DNA of 64,000 bases from Haematobacter genomosp. 1 (GCF_002196855.1 NZ_NIPW01000024.1:1-64000), one strand, 5' to 3'; shown: positions 36,957 to 44,915, counted from the stretch's first letter. The notes: generated by a model from the letters alone, not told the origin. Translations and numbers: made by a program.

Positions 36957-38176
36957 CCCTCACCGTTCAGCGCCTCGGCCATCATGGCGACGGGATTGCC
37001 GTGGGGGCGGACGGCCCGGTGTTCATTCCCGGCGCCCTCCCGGGGGAAGAGGTTGCGGGGGATGTCTTGGGCGATCGCCTCGCCCAGCCGCGCATCGTCA
37101 CCCCTTCCTCAGACCGGGTCCGCGCGCCCTGTCCGCATTACCGTGCCTGCGGGGGCTGCGCGCTCCAGCATGCCTCCGACGCCTTCGTGGCCGCGTGGAA
37201 GACGCAGGTGGTGGCGGCAGCCCTTGCCGCACAGGGGATCGAGACGGAACTGCGCCCCATCCTGACCTCGCCCCCCCGGTCCCGCCGCCGGGCGGCGCTG
37301 TCCGGGCGGCGCACCAAGACAGGGGCGATGATCGGCTTTCACGGGCGCGCGTCCGATCAGCTCGTGGATACGCCTGCCTGCCTGCTCCTCCATCCCGAGT
37401 TGATGGCCCTCCGCCCGGCGCTGGAGGAGGTGACGCTGGCCGGTGCCTCGCGGAAGGCGGAACTGACGCTTACCCTCACCCGTGCCATCGGCGGGGCCGA
37501 TCTGGCGGTGACGGGCGGCAAGCCGCTGGACGCCGCGCTCCGCAGGGATCTGGCGGTGATCGCGGGGCGGCACGGGATCGCACGTCTGAGCTGGGAGGGG
37601 GAGGTCGCCGTGCAGGCCGCCGAGCCGTTCCAGCGATTCGGCGCGGCCCTCGTCTCGCCGCCGCCCGGCGCATTTCTTCAGGCCACCGCCGAAGGGGAGG
37701 CCGCGCTGCTCGCCGCCGTGCGGGAGATCGTCGGGACCGCCCCTCGCGTGGGGGATCTGTTCTGCGGCTCCGGCACCTTTGCCTTGCCGCTGGCCGAGCG
37801 GGCCGAGGTGCTGGCCGTAGAGGGAAGCGCACCGGCCATCCGGGCGCTGGAACGCGGCTGGCGGGGCGCCCAGGGGCTGCGCAAGGTCACGGCAGAGGCG
37901 CGTGACCTGTTCCGCCGCCCGTTGCTCGGCCCCGAACTCAAGCGGCTCGACGCGGTGGTCATCGACCCCCCGCGCGCCGGAGCCGAGGCCCAGACGCGAG
38001 AGATCGCCGCTGCGGGCGTGCCGCGAATCGCCGGTGTCTCCTGCAATCCCCTGACCTTCGCCCGTGACGCGCGTCTGCTCACGGGCGCGGGTTACAGGCT
38101 GGACTGGGTCCAGCCGGTGGATCAATTCCGCTGGTCCACCCATGTGGAACTGGTTGCATCTTTCCGCCGCGACTGA
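36953..38176 (+). CDS. RNA (uracil-5-)-methyltransferase, TrmA/RlmD family
   Basis: SAM-dependent m5U methyltransferase of 407 residues. The N-terminal TRAM-like part (MTLTVQRLGHHGDGIAV) is followed by an iron-sulfur cysteine cluster CPHYRACGGCALQH. The Rossmann domain includes GDLFCGSGTFALPLAE and DPPRAGAEAQ, and the nucleophilic Cys is in AGVSCNPLTFARDARLL. Alphaproteobacterial members usually act on 23S rRNA, but the target cannot be fixed here. It is translationally coupled to the exporter pair by ATGA, which is probably fortuitous operon packing. Confidence 0.9.
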   Translation: MTLTVQRLGHHGDGIAVGADGPVFIPGALPGEEVAGDVLGDRLAQPRIVTPSSDRVRAPCPHYRACGGCALQHASDAFVAAWKTQVVAAALAAQGIETELRPILTSPPRSRRRAALSGRRTKTGAMIGFHGRASDQLVDTPACLLLHPELMALRPALEEVTLAGASRKAELTLTLTRAIGGADLAVTGGKPLDAALRRDLAVIAGRHGIARLSWEGEVAVQAAEPFQRFGAALVSPPPGAFLQATAEGEAALLAAVREIVGTAPRVGDLFCGSGTFALPLAERAEVLAVEGSAPAIRALERGWRGAQGLRKVTAEARDLFRRPLLGPELKRLDAVVIDPPRAGAEAQTREIAAAGVPRIAGVSCNPLTFARDARLLTGAGYRLDWVQPVDQFRWSTHVELVASFRRD

Positions 38177-38257
38177 CGTCCAAACCGCCTAGGCGAATCT
38201 GGCGGAAATCTGCTACCCTCCCGGGCAATAAAAAAAGGGACGGGCAGGACCATAACC

Positions 38258-38752
38258 ATGTGGCGAATTCTTTCGCTTCTCTTGCTTTGCGTGACGCTGA
38301 CGGCCTGCGGAGCGCAATCCAAGTTCAAAAGCTATGACGGGCCAGAGGTCACGTCGATACAGGTGCACAAGTCGCAGCGGAAAATGTATCTGCTGCACGA
38401 CAATATCGCGATCAAGACCTATGACATCGGGCTGGGGCCGCAGCCTCAGGGCCACAAGCAGATTTCGGGCGATGGCCGCACGCCGGAGGGGCTCTACTTC
38501 ATCGACCGGCGCAATCCCAACAGCCAGTATCATCTGTCGGTCGGGATTTCCTATCCCAACCCGCATGATGTGGAGGTCGCGCGTGCGCTCGGCCTCTCTC
38601 CGGGCGGTGACATCTTCATCCATGGAGAGGCCGGTTGGGCCAAGGGCCGCGCGCGGGACTGGACGGCCGGTTGCATCGCCGTGACCGACAAGGAGATCGA
38701 GGAGATATACTCCATGGTCCGTGAAGGAACGCCGATCTACCTGCTGCCATAG
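38258..38752 (+). CDS. L,D-transpeptidase-fold (YkuD/YafK-like) lipoprotein
   Basis: Protein of 164 residues. A lipoprotein signal ends in LTAC (Cys17 region of MWRILSLLLLCVTLTAC). The YkuD catalytic region has an HG pair in FIHGEAGW and the Cys motif DWTAGCIAVTDKEI, the form seen in the YafK/DpaA-like branch, which includes amidases that detach Braun lipoprotein as well as transpeptidases. It is anchored in the envelope and acts on peptidoglycan peptides. The start has a GGCAGGA-type site. It begins a small envelope gene group. Confidence 0.88.
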   Translation: MWRILSLLLLCVTLTACGAQSKFKSYDGPEVTSIQVHKSQRKMYLLHDNIAIKTYDIGLGPQPQGHKQISGDGRTPEGLYFIDRRNPNSQYHLSVGISYPNPHDVEVARALGLSPGGDIFIHGEAGWAKGRARDWTAGCIAVTDKEIEEIYSMVREGTPIYLLP

Positions 38753-38754
38753 GA

Positions 38755-38774
38755 AAGGGGCCGCGCGGCCCCTT
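38755..38774. terminator. 20-bp perfect palindrome, hairpin terminator candidate
   Basis: AAGGGGCCGCGCGGCCCCTT immediately follows the lipoprotein stop. It forms a strong G+C hairpin ending in CTTCCC, without a true T-run. Confidence 0.6.
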
Positions 38775-38784
38775 CCCGTCGGTT

Positions 38785-38813
38785 GCCACGGCCTCTCCCC
38801 AGGAGGCCGTGGC
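38785..38813. terminator. Second hairpin between convergent envelope genes
   Basis: An 11-bp perfect stem (GCCACGGCCTC with GAGGCCGTGGC, loop TCCCCAG). It lies just beyond the stop of the minus-strand CAP gene and probably ends that transcript. It follows directly on the previous hairpin. Confidence 0.6.
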
Positions 38814-38829
38814 GTCCGCGCTGTGCGGA

Positions 38830-39342
38830 TCAGCTTCCGAGCAGCATCGTCCACCATATCTTGCCCCTGCCATCCTGAAAGAAGTCGAACCCCATCAGGC
38901 GGGCGGCCGGGTCGAGAAGCGTCTCGCGCGAGGGTTTGTCCTCCATCCACGCGGCCAGCGTCTCCAGCTCCGTCTCATAGGTTTCGGAGATGAGCTCCCC
39001 CCGAACCTCACCGCCATAACCCGCGCGTTGCGCCCGGATGATGGGCGAGGAGCCGTCGGAGCCGAAGTGCCAGGGCCGGTTCTGCACCGCCATGTCGCGC
39101 GAATGGGTCGCAGCGGCGGCGTTCAGTTCGGGCGAAAGCTGCAGCATCGCCAGCCCGCGCGCCGAGCGGAGCGCATTCACCCCGTCCAGCATCCGGTACT
39201 GGATGGCGCCCGTCTCTCCGGCGCTCAGCTGGTAAAGGCGGGGCAGCGGCTTCCCATCCGTGCCATACTGGATGGGCGGCGGCGAGGAACAGGCGGCGAG
39301 CGTCGCCGCGGTGGTGAGCAGAAGAAGCGAAGTTCGGAGCAT
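38830..39342 (-). CDS. CAP/SCP-domain (CysRich-secretory-like) lipoprotein
   Basis: Small extracytoplasmic CAP-superfamily protein of 170 residues. The signal MLRTSLLLLTTAATLAAC ends in a lipobox (LAAC, Cys18). The CAP domain shows a helix with NAAAATHSRDMAVQNRPWHFG (conserved H and surrounding residues), a central ISETYETELETLAAWM (the GENI-like strand) and a C-terminal KIWWTMLLGS. Bacterial CAP proteins of this YkwD-like type have no fixed function. The ribosome-binding site is weak. It sits between two L,D-transpeptidase-fold genes. Confidence 0.85.
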   Translation of the reverse strand: MLRTSLLLLTTAATLAACSSPPPIQYGTDGKPLPRLYQLSAGETGAIQYRMLDGVNALRSARGLAMLQLSPELNAAAATHSRDMAVQNRPWHFGSDGSSPIIRAQRAGYGGEVRGELISETYETELETLAAWMEDKPSRETLLDPAARLMGFDFFQDGRGKIWWTMLLGS

Positions 39343-39411
39343 GTGGTTCGTTTGCCTGTTGGAGAAGGGTCCCCGGAGATGTAGCCGCCCGGGCCCGCGG
39401 TCGCAAATATC

Positions 39412-39519
39412 CCTGTCAAAAGGCGGCATCACGAGTATTTGTTGATTTGCAGCCTGTGACAGAGAGCATTAAAGCGCAAATTCTGGGATGACCAGAAGCA
39501 CACCTGTCAAGGTGACAGG
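39412..39519 (+). promoter_or_regulatory. CTGTCA/TGACAG operator cluster upstream of Tat L,D-transpeptidase gene
   Basis: The 219-bp divergent gap holds CCTGTCA (39412), CCTGTGACAG (39453-39462) and the perfect 17-bp palindrome CCTGTCAAGGTGACAGG (39503-39519). A possible TTGATT...GCATTA promoter overlaps the middle element. The regulator is unknown. Confidence 0.45.
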
Positions 39520-39561
39520 ACGCCGCAATCAGATCGCCACGGGCGGTCGAAGGAGTGAGGG

Positions 39562-40182
39562 ATGAAGAAGTCGCAGGGTTCCGCTTCGGGGGTCGGTTTC
39601 AGCCGGCGCATGTTCGTCGGGGGCATGTTGCTTGGCAGCCTCGCAGCACCGGCCGTCGCCCGCGCTCAGGCGAACATGTCCAACTCCACCGAGATGGAAA
39701 AACCGCTGTCGCCGACGATCCGGCGCAACATCTCCAGCTTTCGCACGCATCACTGGCAGGACTACTTCAGCAATACCAGGAACGGGGCGATTCTGGTCGA
39801 TATCAACAGCCGCGCGCTGCATTTCTGGTCGGAGGACCAGACGATCTACCGGCTCTATCCGACCTCCGTGCCGGAGACGGACGATCTGACCCGCAAGGGA
39901 CGGACCGAGGTGGTGAAGAAGGTTGACGGCCCCTCCTGGCGCCCGACACCGGCGATGAAGCAGCGCAATCCCGACTGGCCGGATTTCATCGGGCCGGGCC
40001 CGGACAATCCGCTGGGCACGCATGCGCTCTACCTCTCCTGGGCCTACTACCGGATCCATGGAACGCAGGATACGCGCAAGATCGGACGGCGGTCCTCCAA
40101 CGGCTGCATCGGGCTTTACAATGAACACATCGCCGAGCTGTTCGGCATGGCCAATGTGGGCACACAGGTGTTGCTAATTTGA
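39562..40182 (+). CDS. L,D-transpeptidase (YkuD), Tat-exported
   Basis: Periplasmic peptidoglycan cross-linking enzyme or lipoprotein-anchoring transpeptidase of 206 residues. The twin-arginine signal FSRRMFVGGMLLGSLAAPAV ends near ARAQA. The YkuD catalytic motif is complete: YRIHGTQDTRKIGRRSSNGC with the active Cys, then IGLYNEHIAELF. GAAGGAG precedes the ATG. It is probably made under control of the adjacent CTGTCA cluster. Confidence 0.93.
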   Translation: MKKSQGSASGVGFSRRMFVGGMLLGSLAAPAVARAQANMSNSTEMEKPLSPTIRRNISSFRTHHWQDYFSNTRNGAILVDINSRALHFWSEDQTIYRLYPTSVPETDDLTRKGRTEVVKKVDGPSWRPTPAMKQRNPDWPDFIGPGPDNPLGTHALYLSWAYYRIHGTQDTRKIGRRSSNGCIGLYNEHIAELFGMANVGTQVLLI

Positions 40183-40320
40183 CGCCTCCTCAGGGGTGTA
40201 AGCGGCGCTCCGCTCAAACCCTCTTTGCAGGCGCAATTTTCGGTGATTACTGGAGTTTACGAGGCTCGTTTTTCAGGCCCGGCTCCGTATACGCGGGGCG
40301 GGATATCACTGGAGGTCAAC

Positions 40321-40515
40321 ATGAAAAAGATCGCGCTCGCGGCTGCCGTGTCGGTTGCTGCTTCTTCGGCTTTCGCAGGAAACATCAACGCTCCGGTCGT
40401 GGAACCGGTCGTCCAACCGGAAGTCGTGGTGCAGGACACGTCCTCCTCCTCGGCCGGTGTGGTCGTGCCGCTGCTGCTCGTCGTGCTGGTCGGCGCGGCT
40501 CTGGCGGCGAACTGA
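40321..40515 (+). CDS. Small exported protein with C-terminal hydrophobic segment, unknown function
   Basis: Microprotein of 64 residues. A textbook Sec signal (MKKIALAAAVSVAASSAFAG) is followed by a short acidic/valine-rich linker of about 25 residues (VVEPVVQPEVVVQ), a serine run and a hydrophobic C-terminus (GVVVPLLLVVLVGAALAAN). After cleavage it would be a roughly 45-residue single-span peptide with its N-terminus in the periplasm. GGAGG precedes the ATG and a strong terminator follows, so it is a real gene. I recognise similar small proteins in Rhodobacteraceae but know no function. Confidence 0.8.
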   Translation: MKKIALAAAVSVAASSAFAGNINAPVVEPVVQPEVVVQDTSSSSAGVVVPLLLVVLVGAALAAN

Positions 40516-40564
40516 GATACCCCGGCAGGCCGGTCGCAGGACCGGTCACGGCCCGGAACTCAGG

Positions 40565-40589
40565 GGGCGGTGGGCAACCACCGCCCTTT
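40565..40589 (+). terminator. Terminator with GCAA tetraloop
   Basis: A 9-bp perfect stem (GGGCGGTGG with CCACCGCCC) closed by a GCAA tetraloop and followed by TTT. It ends the microprotein transcript before the convergent hemH. Confidence 0.8.
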
Positions 40590-40621
40590 CCCATGTCTGT
40601 TCGGGCCCACTTCGGTCTGAG

Positions 40622-41689
40622 TCAGGCCACCCACCCGGCCAGGTTCTCCGCCACGATGGCCTCCAGCGCCGCGATATGGGCGGCCTCGTCGTTCAGGCAG
40701 GGAATGTAGGTAAAGGTTTCGCCCCCGGCCTCCTCGAAGGCATGGCGGATCTCGCCGTTGATTTCCTCCAGCGTCTCGATGCAATCGGCCGAAAACGCGG
40801 GAGCCATCACGGCGATATTGCGGATGCCCTGCCGCGCCAGAACCGCCACGTGCTCGACCGTATAGGGCTTGAGCCATTCCTCCGGCCCGAACACCGACTG
40901 GAAGGTCACGTCCACCGCGTCTTTCTCCCAACCCAGCCGTTCGCGCAGCAGGCGCGTCGTCTTCTGGCACTGGCATTGGTAGGGATCGCCCGAGAGGTGA
41001 TAGCGCACCGGCATGCCGTGGTAAGAGGTGACGAGCTTCTGTGGCCGCACCGGCAGCGCGGCATAGGCGGTCTCCACGGATCGGGCGAGCGCCTCCACAT
41101 AGAGCGGATGGTCGAAATAGGCAGGCACGGTCCGCGCGGCGGGCTGCCACCGCTCGGCCATCAGGGCGCGGAAGAACTGGTCGTTCGCGGTCGCGGTCGT
41201 GGCCCCCGCATATTGCGGATAGAGCGGGAAAAACAGGATGCGGTCGCAGCCTGCGGCCACCATCTCCGCCACCTTCTCTGCGGTCGAGGGCTTGCCATAA
41301 CGCATGCAGAAATCCACCGTCACGGCATCGCCAAAGCGCGCGGCCAGCGCGTCGCGCAGCGCTTCCGTCTGATTGCGGGTGATGGTGAGCAGGGGGCTTT
41401 CACCCCGCTCCTCGTCCCAGATCAGCTTGTAATTCGCGCCGGAGGAGAAAGGCCGCTTCGTCAGGATCACCGTCTGCAACAGCGGCTGCCATTTCCACGC
41501 GGGGTAGTCGATGACCCGCTTGTCGGAGAGAAACTCGTTCAGGTAGCGCCGCATCGACCAGTAGTCATACCCGTCGGGCGTGCCGAGATTGGCCAGCAAC
41601 ACGCCGATCCGGCGGGGCGGAAGCGCCGGATGGTCCGGCGGGGCGTGCGAGGGACGAGCCGCGAGAGAGGATGGCTTCTGGTCTAGCAT
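40622..41689 (-). CDS. hemH: Ferrochelatase
   Basis: Inserts Fe2+ into protoporphyrin IX in the last step of heme synthesis. It has 355 residues. Conserved stretches are IGVLLANLGTPDGYDYWSMR, FPLYPQYAGATTATANDQ, the catalytic His in VTSYHGMPVRYHLSGDPY, and FQSVFGPEEWLKPYT with a late MAPAFSADCIETLEEI. The ATG giving MLDQKPSSL has AGCAGGAA upstream; an upstream TTG eight codons earlier is less likely. Confidence 0.95.
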   Translation of the reverse strand: MLDQKPSSLAARPSHAPPDHPALPPRRIGVLLANLGTPDGYDYWSMRRYLNEFLSDKRVIDYPAWKWQPLLQTVILTKRPFSSGANYKLIWDEERGESPLLTITRNQTEALRDALAARFGDAVTVDFCMRYGKPSTAEKVAEMVAAGCDRILFFPLYPQYAGATTATANDQFFRALMAERWQPAARTVPAYFDHPLYVEALARSVETAYAALPVRPQKLVTSYHGMPVRYHLSGDPYQCQCQKTTRLLRERLGWEKDAVDVTFQSVFGPEEWLKPYTVEHVAVLARQGIRNIAVMAPAFSADCIETLEEINGEIRHAFEEAGGETFTYIPCLNDEAAHIAALEAIVAENLAGWVA

Positions 41690-41741
41690 GTCGGGTTTCC
41701 TGCTGACGGACAACGGCGAGATAACCGCTGGCCGCGGGATT

Positions 41742-42563
41742 TCAATTCGTGCCTTTGTCGCGGGGCGCGTTCAAGGCATCCTCCAGCCGCTGAATCGCGG
41801 TGCCCGGCCGCAGCGGCTGCTGCTGGCTGGCATCGGGCACCCAGCCGGTGAGATACACGATCTCGAACGTGGCAGGCAGGCGGCCATCTGGCAGGGCATA
41901 GGTCCGTCCATAGATCTCCGCAGCCGTCGGGAACAGCATCCGCGGCGGCATCGTCTTGCGCCGCGCGGCCAGCGCATTTGTCTCCGCCATCGCCCGGAGG
42001 TCGCGAAACAGCGCCATGAGATCGCCATAGGTCACCGTCAGCTTCACCCCGTCGGCCACCGGCAGGGCCAGGCCCGCACGGTGAAGCAGCCCGCCCAGAT
42101 CGCGAATCTCCCCCATCGGCGCCACGCGGGGGGACAGCCCTCCGGTCAGCGCGACCTCCGCCTCCGCCAGCGCGGCCCGGAGCTCGCTGAGCGTCTGACC
42201 GGCGAAAAGCGCGCCCAGAAATAGCCCATCAGGCCGGAGAGCGCGGCGCGCCTGCACCAGTTGTCCCACCGGATCGGCGGACCAGTGCAGCGCGAGGTCA
42301 TGGATCAGCAGGTCATGCGCGCCTTCTTCAAGGTCCAGCACCTCCTCATCCGCGACGAATCGGGCATTGGGGAAGGCGTGCCACGCTTCGGGAAAAGCGG
42401 TGACGATGGCCGGGTTCGTAAACCTTCTGTTAACCTCTGTCAGTCTCTCCTGCATCTCGTCCGCCACGGCATCATGCAGAAAGAGCGCGGGTTGGTCCCG
42501 CCGCGCCCGCTCGCGCTGGCGGAGAAGTTGGGGGCGATCGGTCAGTTGGGGTGGTTGATGCAT
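41742..42563 (-). CDS. SAM-dependent methyltransferase, BioC/NDUFAF5-like
   Basis: Class I methyltransferase of 273 residues. The motif I region is degenerate; HDLALHWSADPVGQLVQARR followed by RPDGLFLGALFAGQTL is typical of the BioC/NDUFAF5 branch, as is the N-terminal LFLHDAVADEMQERL. In mitochondria the homologue (NDUFAF5) hydroxylates a complex I subunit; the bacterial role is unsettled. Its ATG is part of an ATGCAT palindrome that also contains the proposed comF start on the other strand. AGGTAGG lies upstream. Confidence 0.82.
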   Translation of the reverse strand: MHQPPQLTDRPQLLRQRERARRDQPALFLHDAVADEMQERLTEVNRRFTNPAIVTAFPEAWHAFPNARFVADEEVLDLEEGAHDLLIHDLALHWSADPVGQLVQARRALRPDGLFLGALFAGQTLSELRAALAEAEVALTGGLSPRVAPMGEIRDLGGLLHRAGLALPVADGVKLTVTYGDLMALFRDLRAMAETNALAARRKTMPPRMLFPTAAEIYGRTYALPDGRLPATFEIVYLTGWVPDASQQQPLRPGTAIQRLEDALNAPRDKGTN

Positions 42564-43346
42564 GAGCCTACCTTGGAACCTGCCGAATCTAGGGGCAGGG
42601 TCCGCACTTTGCAAACGCTCGTCGCGCGGGGAGGGCGCGCGGCCCTGCGCGCGCTCTATCCGCCGCAATGCGTGGCCTGCGCCGCGCCGGTGGCGGAGGA
42701 CTTCGGCCTTTGCCCGGACTGCTGGCGGGATGTGGATTTCCTGGACGGTCTGGTCTGCGACGCCTGCGGCCTGCCCCTGCCGGGTGGGCCGGAAGACGGC
42801 GTGCTCTGCGACGGCTGCCTGCGCGAACCGCCGGTCTGGGACAGGGCGCGCGCGGTCTTCACCTATGCCGGGACGGGGCGGCGGCTTGTTCTGGCGTTCA
42901 AGCATGGCGACCGCACCGAACTTCATCGTCCGGCCGGGCGCTGGTTGAGGCAGGCAGCGGAACCGCTCCTGCTTCCCGAAACGGTGATCGCGCCCGTGCC
43001 GCTTCACTGGGTCAGGCTGCTGCGGCGGCGCTACAATCAGTCGGCCTTGCTGGCGCAGGCGCTGGCGCGGGAAACCGCGATGGACTGCGTCGTTGATCTG
43101 CTGCATCGGCCGCGTTCCACCGGCAGCCAGGATGGGCGTGACAAGGCAGGCCGTTTTGCCAACATGGCTGGTGCGATCCGCTGCACGCCGCGTCGGGCCG
43201 CGGCGATCGCCGGTCGCCCGGTGCTTCTGGTCGATGATGTGCTGACATCGGGCGCCACCCTTGCCGCCTGCACCGCGGCGCTCCGGGCGGCGGGGGCGTC
43301 GCAGGTCGCGGCGGTTGTGCTCGCACGCGTTGCGAAAGGGGGGTAA
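42558..43346 (+). CDS. comF: ComF family amidophosphoribosyltransferase-like protein
   Basis: ComF-type phosphoribosyltransferase (DNA-uptake or nucleotide-salvage associated) of 262 residues. N-terminal zinc-finger cysteines: YPPQCVACAAPV, LCPDCW, CDACGLPLPG, LCDGC. The PRPP-binding loop is VLLVDDVLTSGATL, preceded by VPLHWVRLLRRRYNQSALLA. The ATG at the ATGCAT palindrome was taken. A TTG at 42609, preceded by AGGGGCAGGG, gives 245 residues and is a real alternative that would leave a normal divergent promoter gap. Competence function is unproven in this group. Confidence 0.85.
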   Translation: MHEPTLEPAESRGRVRTLQTLVARGGRAALRALYPPQCVACAAPVAEDFGLCPDCWRDVDFLDGLVCDACGLPLPGGPEDGVLCDGCLREPPVWDRARAVFTYAGTGRRLVLAFKHGDRTELHRPAGRWLRQAAEPLLLPETVIAPVPLHWVRLLRRRYNQSALLAQALARETAMDCVVDLLHRPRSTGSQDGRDKAGRFANMAGAIRCTPRRAAAIAGRPVLLVDDVLTSGATLAACTAALRAAGASQVAAVVLARVAKGG

Positions 43347-43379
43347 GCACTTATATCTGGCGCGAACCACGAGGATACC

Positions 43380-43637
43380 ATGGCCGATATCGAGATCTAC
43401 ACGACGCCCACCTGCCCCTATTGCGCGGCAGCAAAACGTTTACTTGCCAAAAAAGGCGTCGCCTATCGAGAAATCGATGTGTCCCGTGATCCCGATCTGC
43501 GCAGCGCGATGACCCGGCGGGCGGGCGGGCGGCATACGGTGCCACAGATTTTCATCGGCGATGTGCATGTCGGCGGCTCCGATGATCTGCACGCGCTGGA
43601 AGCGGCCGGTCGCCTCGATCCGCTGCTCAAGGGCTGA
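43380..43637 (+). CDS. grxC: Glutaredoxin 3
   Basis: Dithiol glutaredoxin of 85 residues that reduces disulfides with glutathione. Active site TPTCPYCAAAK (C12 and C15), the cis-proline TVPQIF and the glutathione-binding GGSDDLHAL are all present. It follows comF by 33 bp and precedes the amidase gene by 4 bp, so it probably shares their transcript. Confidence 0.95.
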   Translation: MADIEIYTTPTCPYCAAAKRLLAKKGVAYREIDVSRDPDLRSAMTRRAGGRHTVPQIFIGDVHVGGSDDLHALEAAGRLDPLLKG

Positions 43638-43641
43638 AGGG

Positions 43642-44472
43642 ATGCGCGCGGCTCTGGTTCAGCTCAACGTCACCGATCTGCCGGAGGAAAACCTCCCCGG
43701 CACCCTCGCGCTCATCGATCAGGCGGTGGCTGGCGGGGCGGAGTTCGTGTTGACGCCGGAGGTGACGAACTGCATCTCCACCGACCGCGCCCACCAGCGC
43801 ACGGTGCTGCGCCACGAGGAAGACGATCCCACTCTCGCCGCGCTTCGCGCCCGCGCGCGGGACCACGGGGTCTGGCTGCTGATCGGCTCGCTCGCGCTTC
43901 TGACGCACGACCCGGATGGCCGTTTTGCCAACCGCGCCTTTCTCATCACGCCGGAGGGGGAGATCGCCGCGCGCTACGACAAGATCCACATGTTCGACGT
44001 GCAGGTCTCCGAGACGGAAGTGTATCGCGAATCCTCCGGCTATCGGCCCGGCGAGCGGGCGGAGGTGGTAGCGACACCTTTCGGGAAGGTCGGGCTGTCG
44101 ATCTGCTACGATCTGCGGTTTCCCTATCTGTATCGCGCGCTGGCCAAGGCGGGCGCGGAAATTCTTACGGTTCCTGCCGCCTTCAATACCACCACCGGTG
44201 CCGCGCATTGGGAGCCTCTGCTGCGGGCCCGTGCCATAGAGACGGGCTGCTTCGTTCTCGCGCCCGCGCAGACGGGCACGCATGTCGAGCGCAAGGGCCC
44301 GGGGCGGAGAACCTACGGTCATGGGCTTGTCGTCGCCCCTTGGGGAGAGGTTCTGGTGGATGCGGGGACGGAGCCGGGCGTGACGTTCGTCGATCTCGAT
44401 CTTGCGGAAGTGCGCAAGGCCCGCGGCAGAGTGCCCTCTCTCGACCATGACCGGGCCTTTGCGGGACCATGA
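43642..44472 (+). CDS. Carbon-nitrogen hydrolase, Nit1/Nit2-like (deaminated-glutathione amidase candidate)
   Basis: Nitrilase-superfamily amidase of 276 residues. The catalytic triad is visible: E40 in FVLTPEVTNC, K114 in RYDKIHMFDV and C155 in GLSICYDLRFPYLYR. The sequence most resembles Nit1/NIT2-type omega-amidases, whose members repair deaminated glutathione or hydrolyse alpha-ketoglutaramate. Its position next to grxC fits a glutathione-linked role; this is inference. It overlaps the MarR gene start by 4 bp. Confidence 0.88.
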   Translation: MRAALVQLNVTDLPEENLPGTLALIDQAVAGGAEFVLTPEVTNCISTDRAHQRTVLRHEEDDPTLAALRARARDHGVWLLIGSLALLTHDPDGRFANRAFLITPEGEIAARYDKIHMFDVQVSETEVYRESSGYRPGERAEVVATPFGKVGLSICYDLRFPYLYRALAKAGAEILTVPAAFNTTTGAAHWEPLLRARAIETGCFVLAPAQTGTHVERKGPGRRTYGHGLVVAPWGEVLVDAGTEPGVTFVDLDLAEVRKARGRVPSLDHDRAFAGP

Positions 44473-44912
44473 CGCAGCCGGAGCACGAGCCGCTTGGCGC
44501 CCTTCTTTTCAGCGAAATCTATATGGTCGATCAACTCGCGCGGACCTTGCTGTCAAAGGCTCTGCCGCGGGGGATGGAACTGTCGCATTTCGCTGTTCTC
44601 AACCACCTCGCCCATCTGAACGAAGAGCGCACGCCGGCCCAGCTCGCCCGCGCCTTCCACGTCACCCGTGGCGCGATGTCCAACACCATTTCGAAACTCG
44701 AATGGGCGGGTCATGTTCATGTGCGCCCGGACTGGGACGACGCCCGTCGCAAGTTCGTGGCCATCAGTCCCGCAGGCCGCGCGGCCCGCGATGCCGCCTT
44801 TGCCGCGATCTCTCCGGCCATGTCACGCACGGCGCGTGCGCTCGGCACAGAACGTGTGCGCGCGGTTCTTCCGGTTCTGCGGGAGTTGCGCATGTGGCTG
44901 GAGGAGGATTGA
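44469..44912 (+). CDS. MarR-family transcriptional regulator
   Basis: Winged-helix regulator of 147 residues. The helix-turn-helix region is RTPAQLARAFHVTRGAMSNT followed by a wing with RPDWDDARRKFVAISPAG. Long dimerisation helices lie at both ends. MarR proteins respond to phenolics, redox or metabolites; a relative in Rhodobacter (PetP) affects respiratory genes, but assignment here would be speculative. It is coupled to the amidase gene (ATGA overlap) and ends 3 bp from the convergent flgD. Confidence 0.88.
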   Translation: MTQPEHEPLGALLFSEIYMVDQLARTLLSKALPRGMELSHFAVLNHLAHLNEERTPAQLARAFHVTRGAMSNTISKLEWAGHVHVRPDWDDARRKFVAISPAGRAARDAAFAAISPAMSRTARALGTERVRAVLPVLRELRMWLEED

Positions 44913-44915
44913 GCT

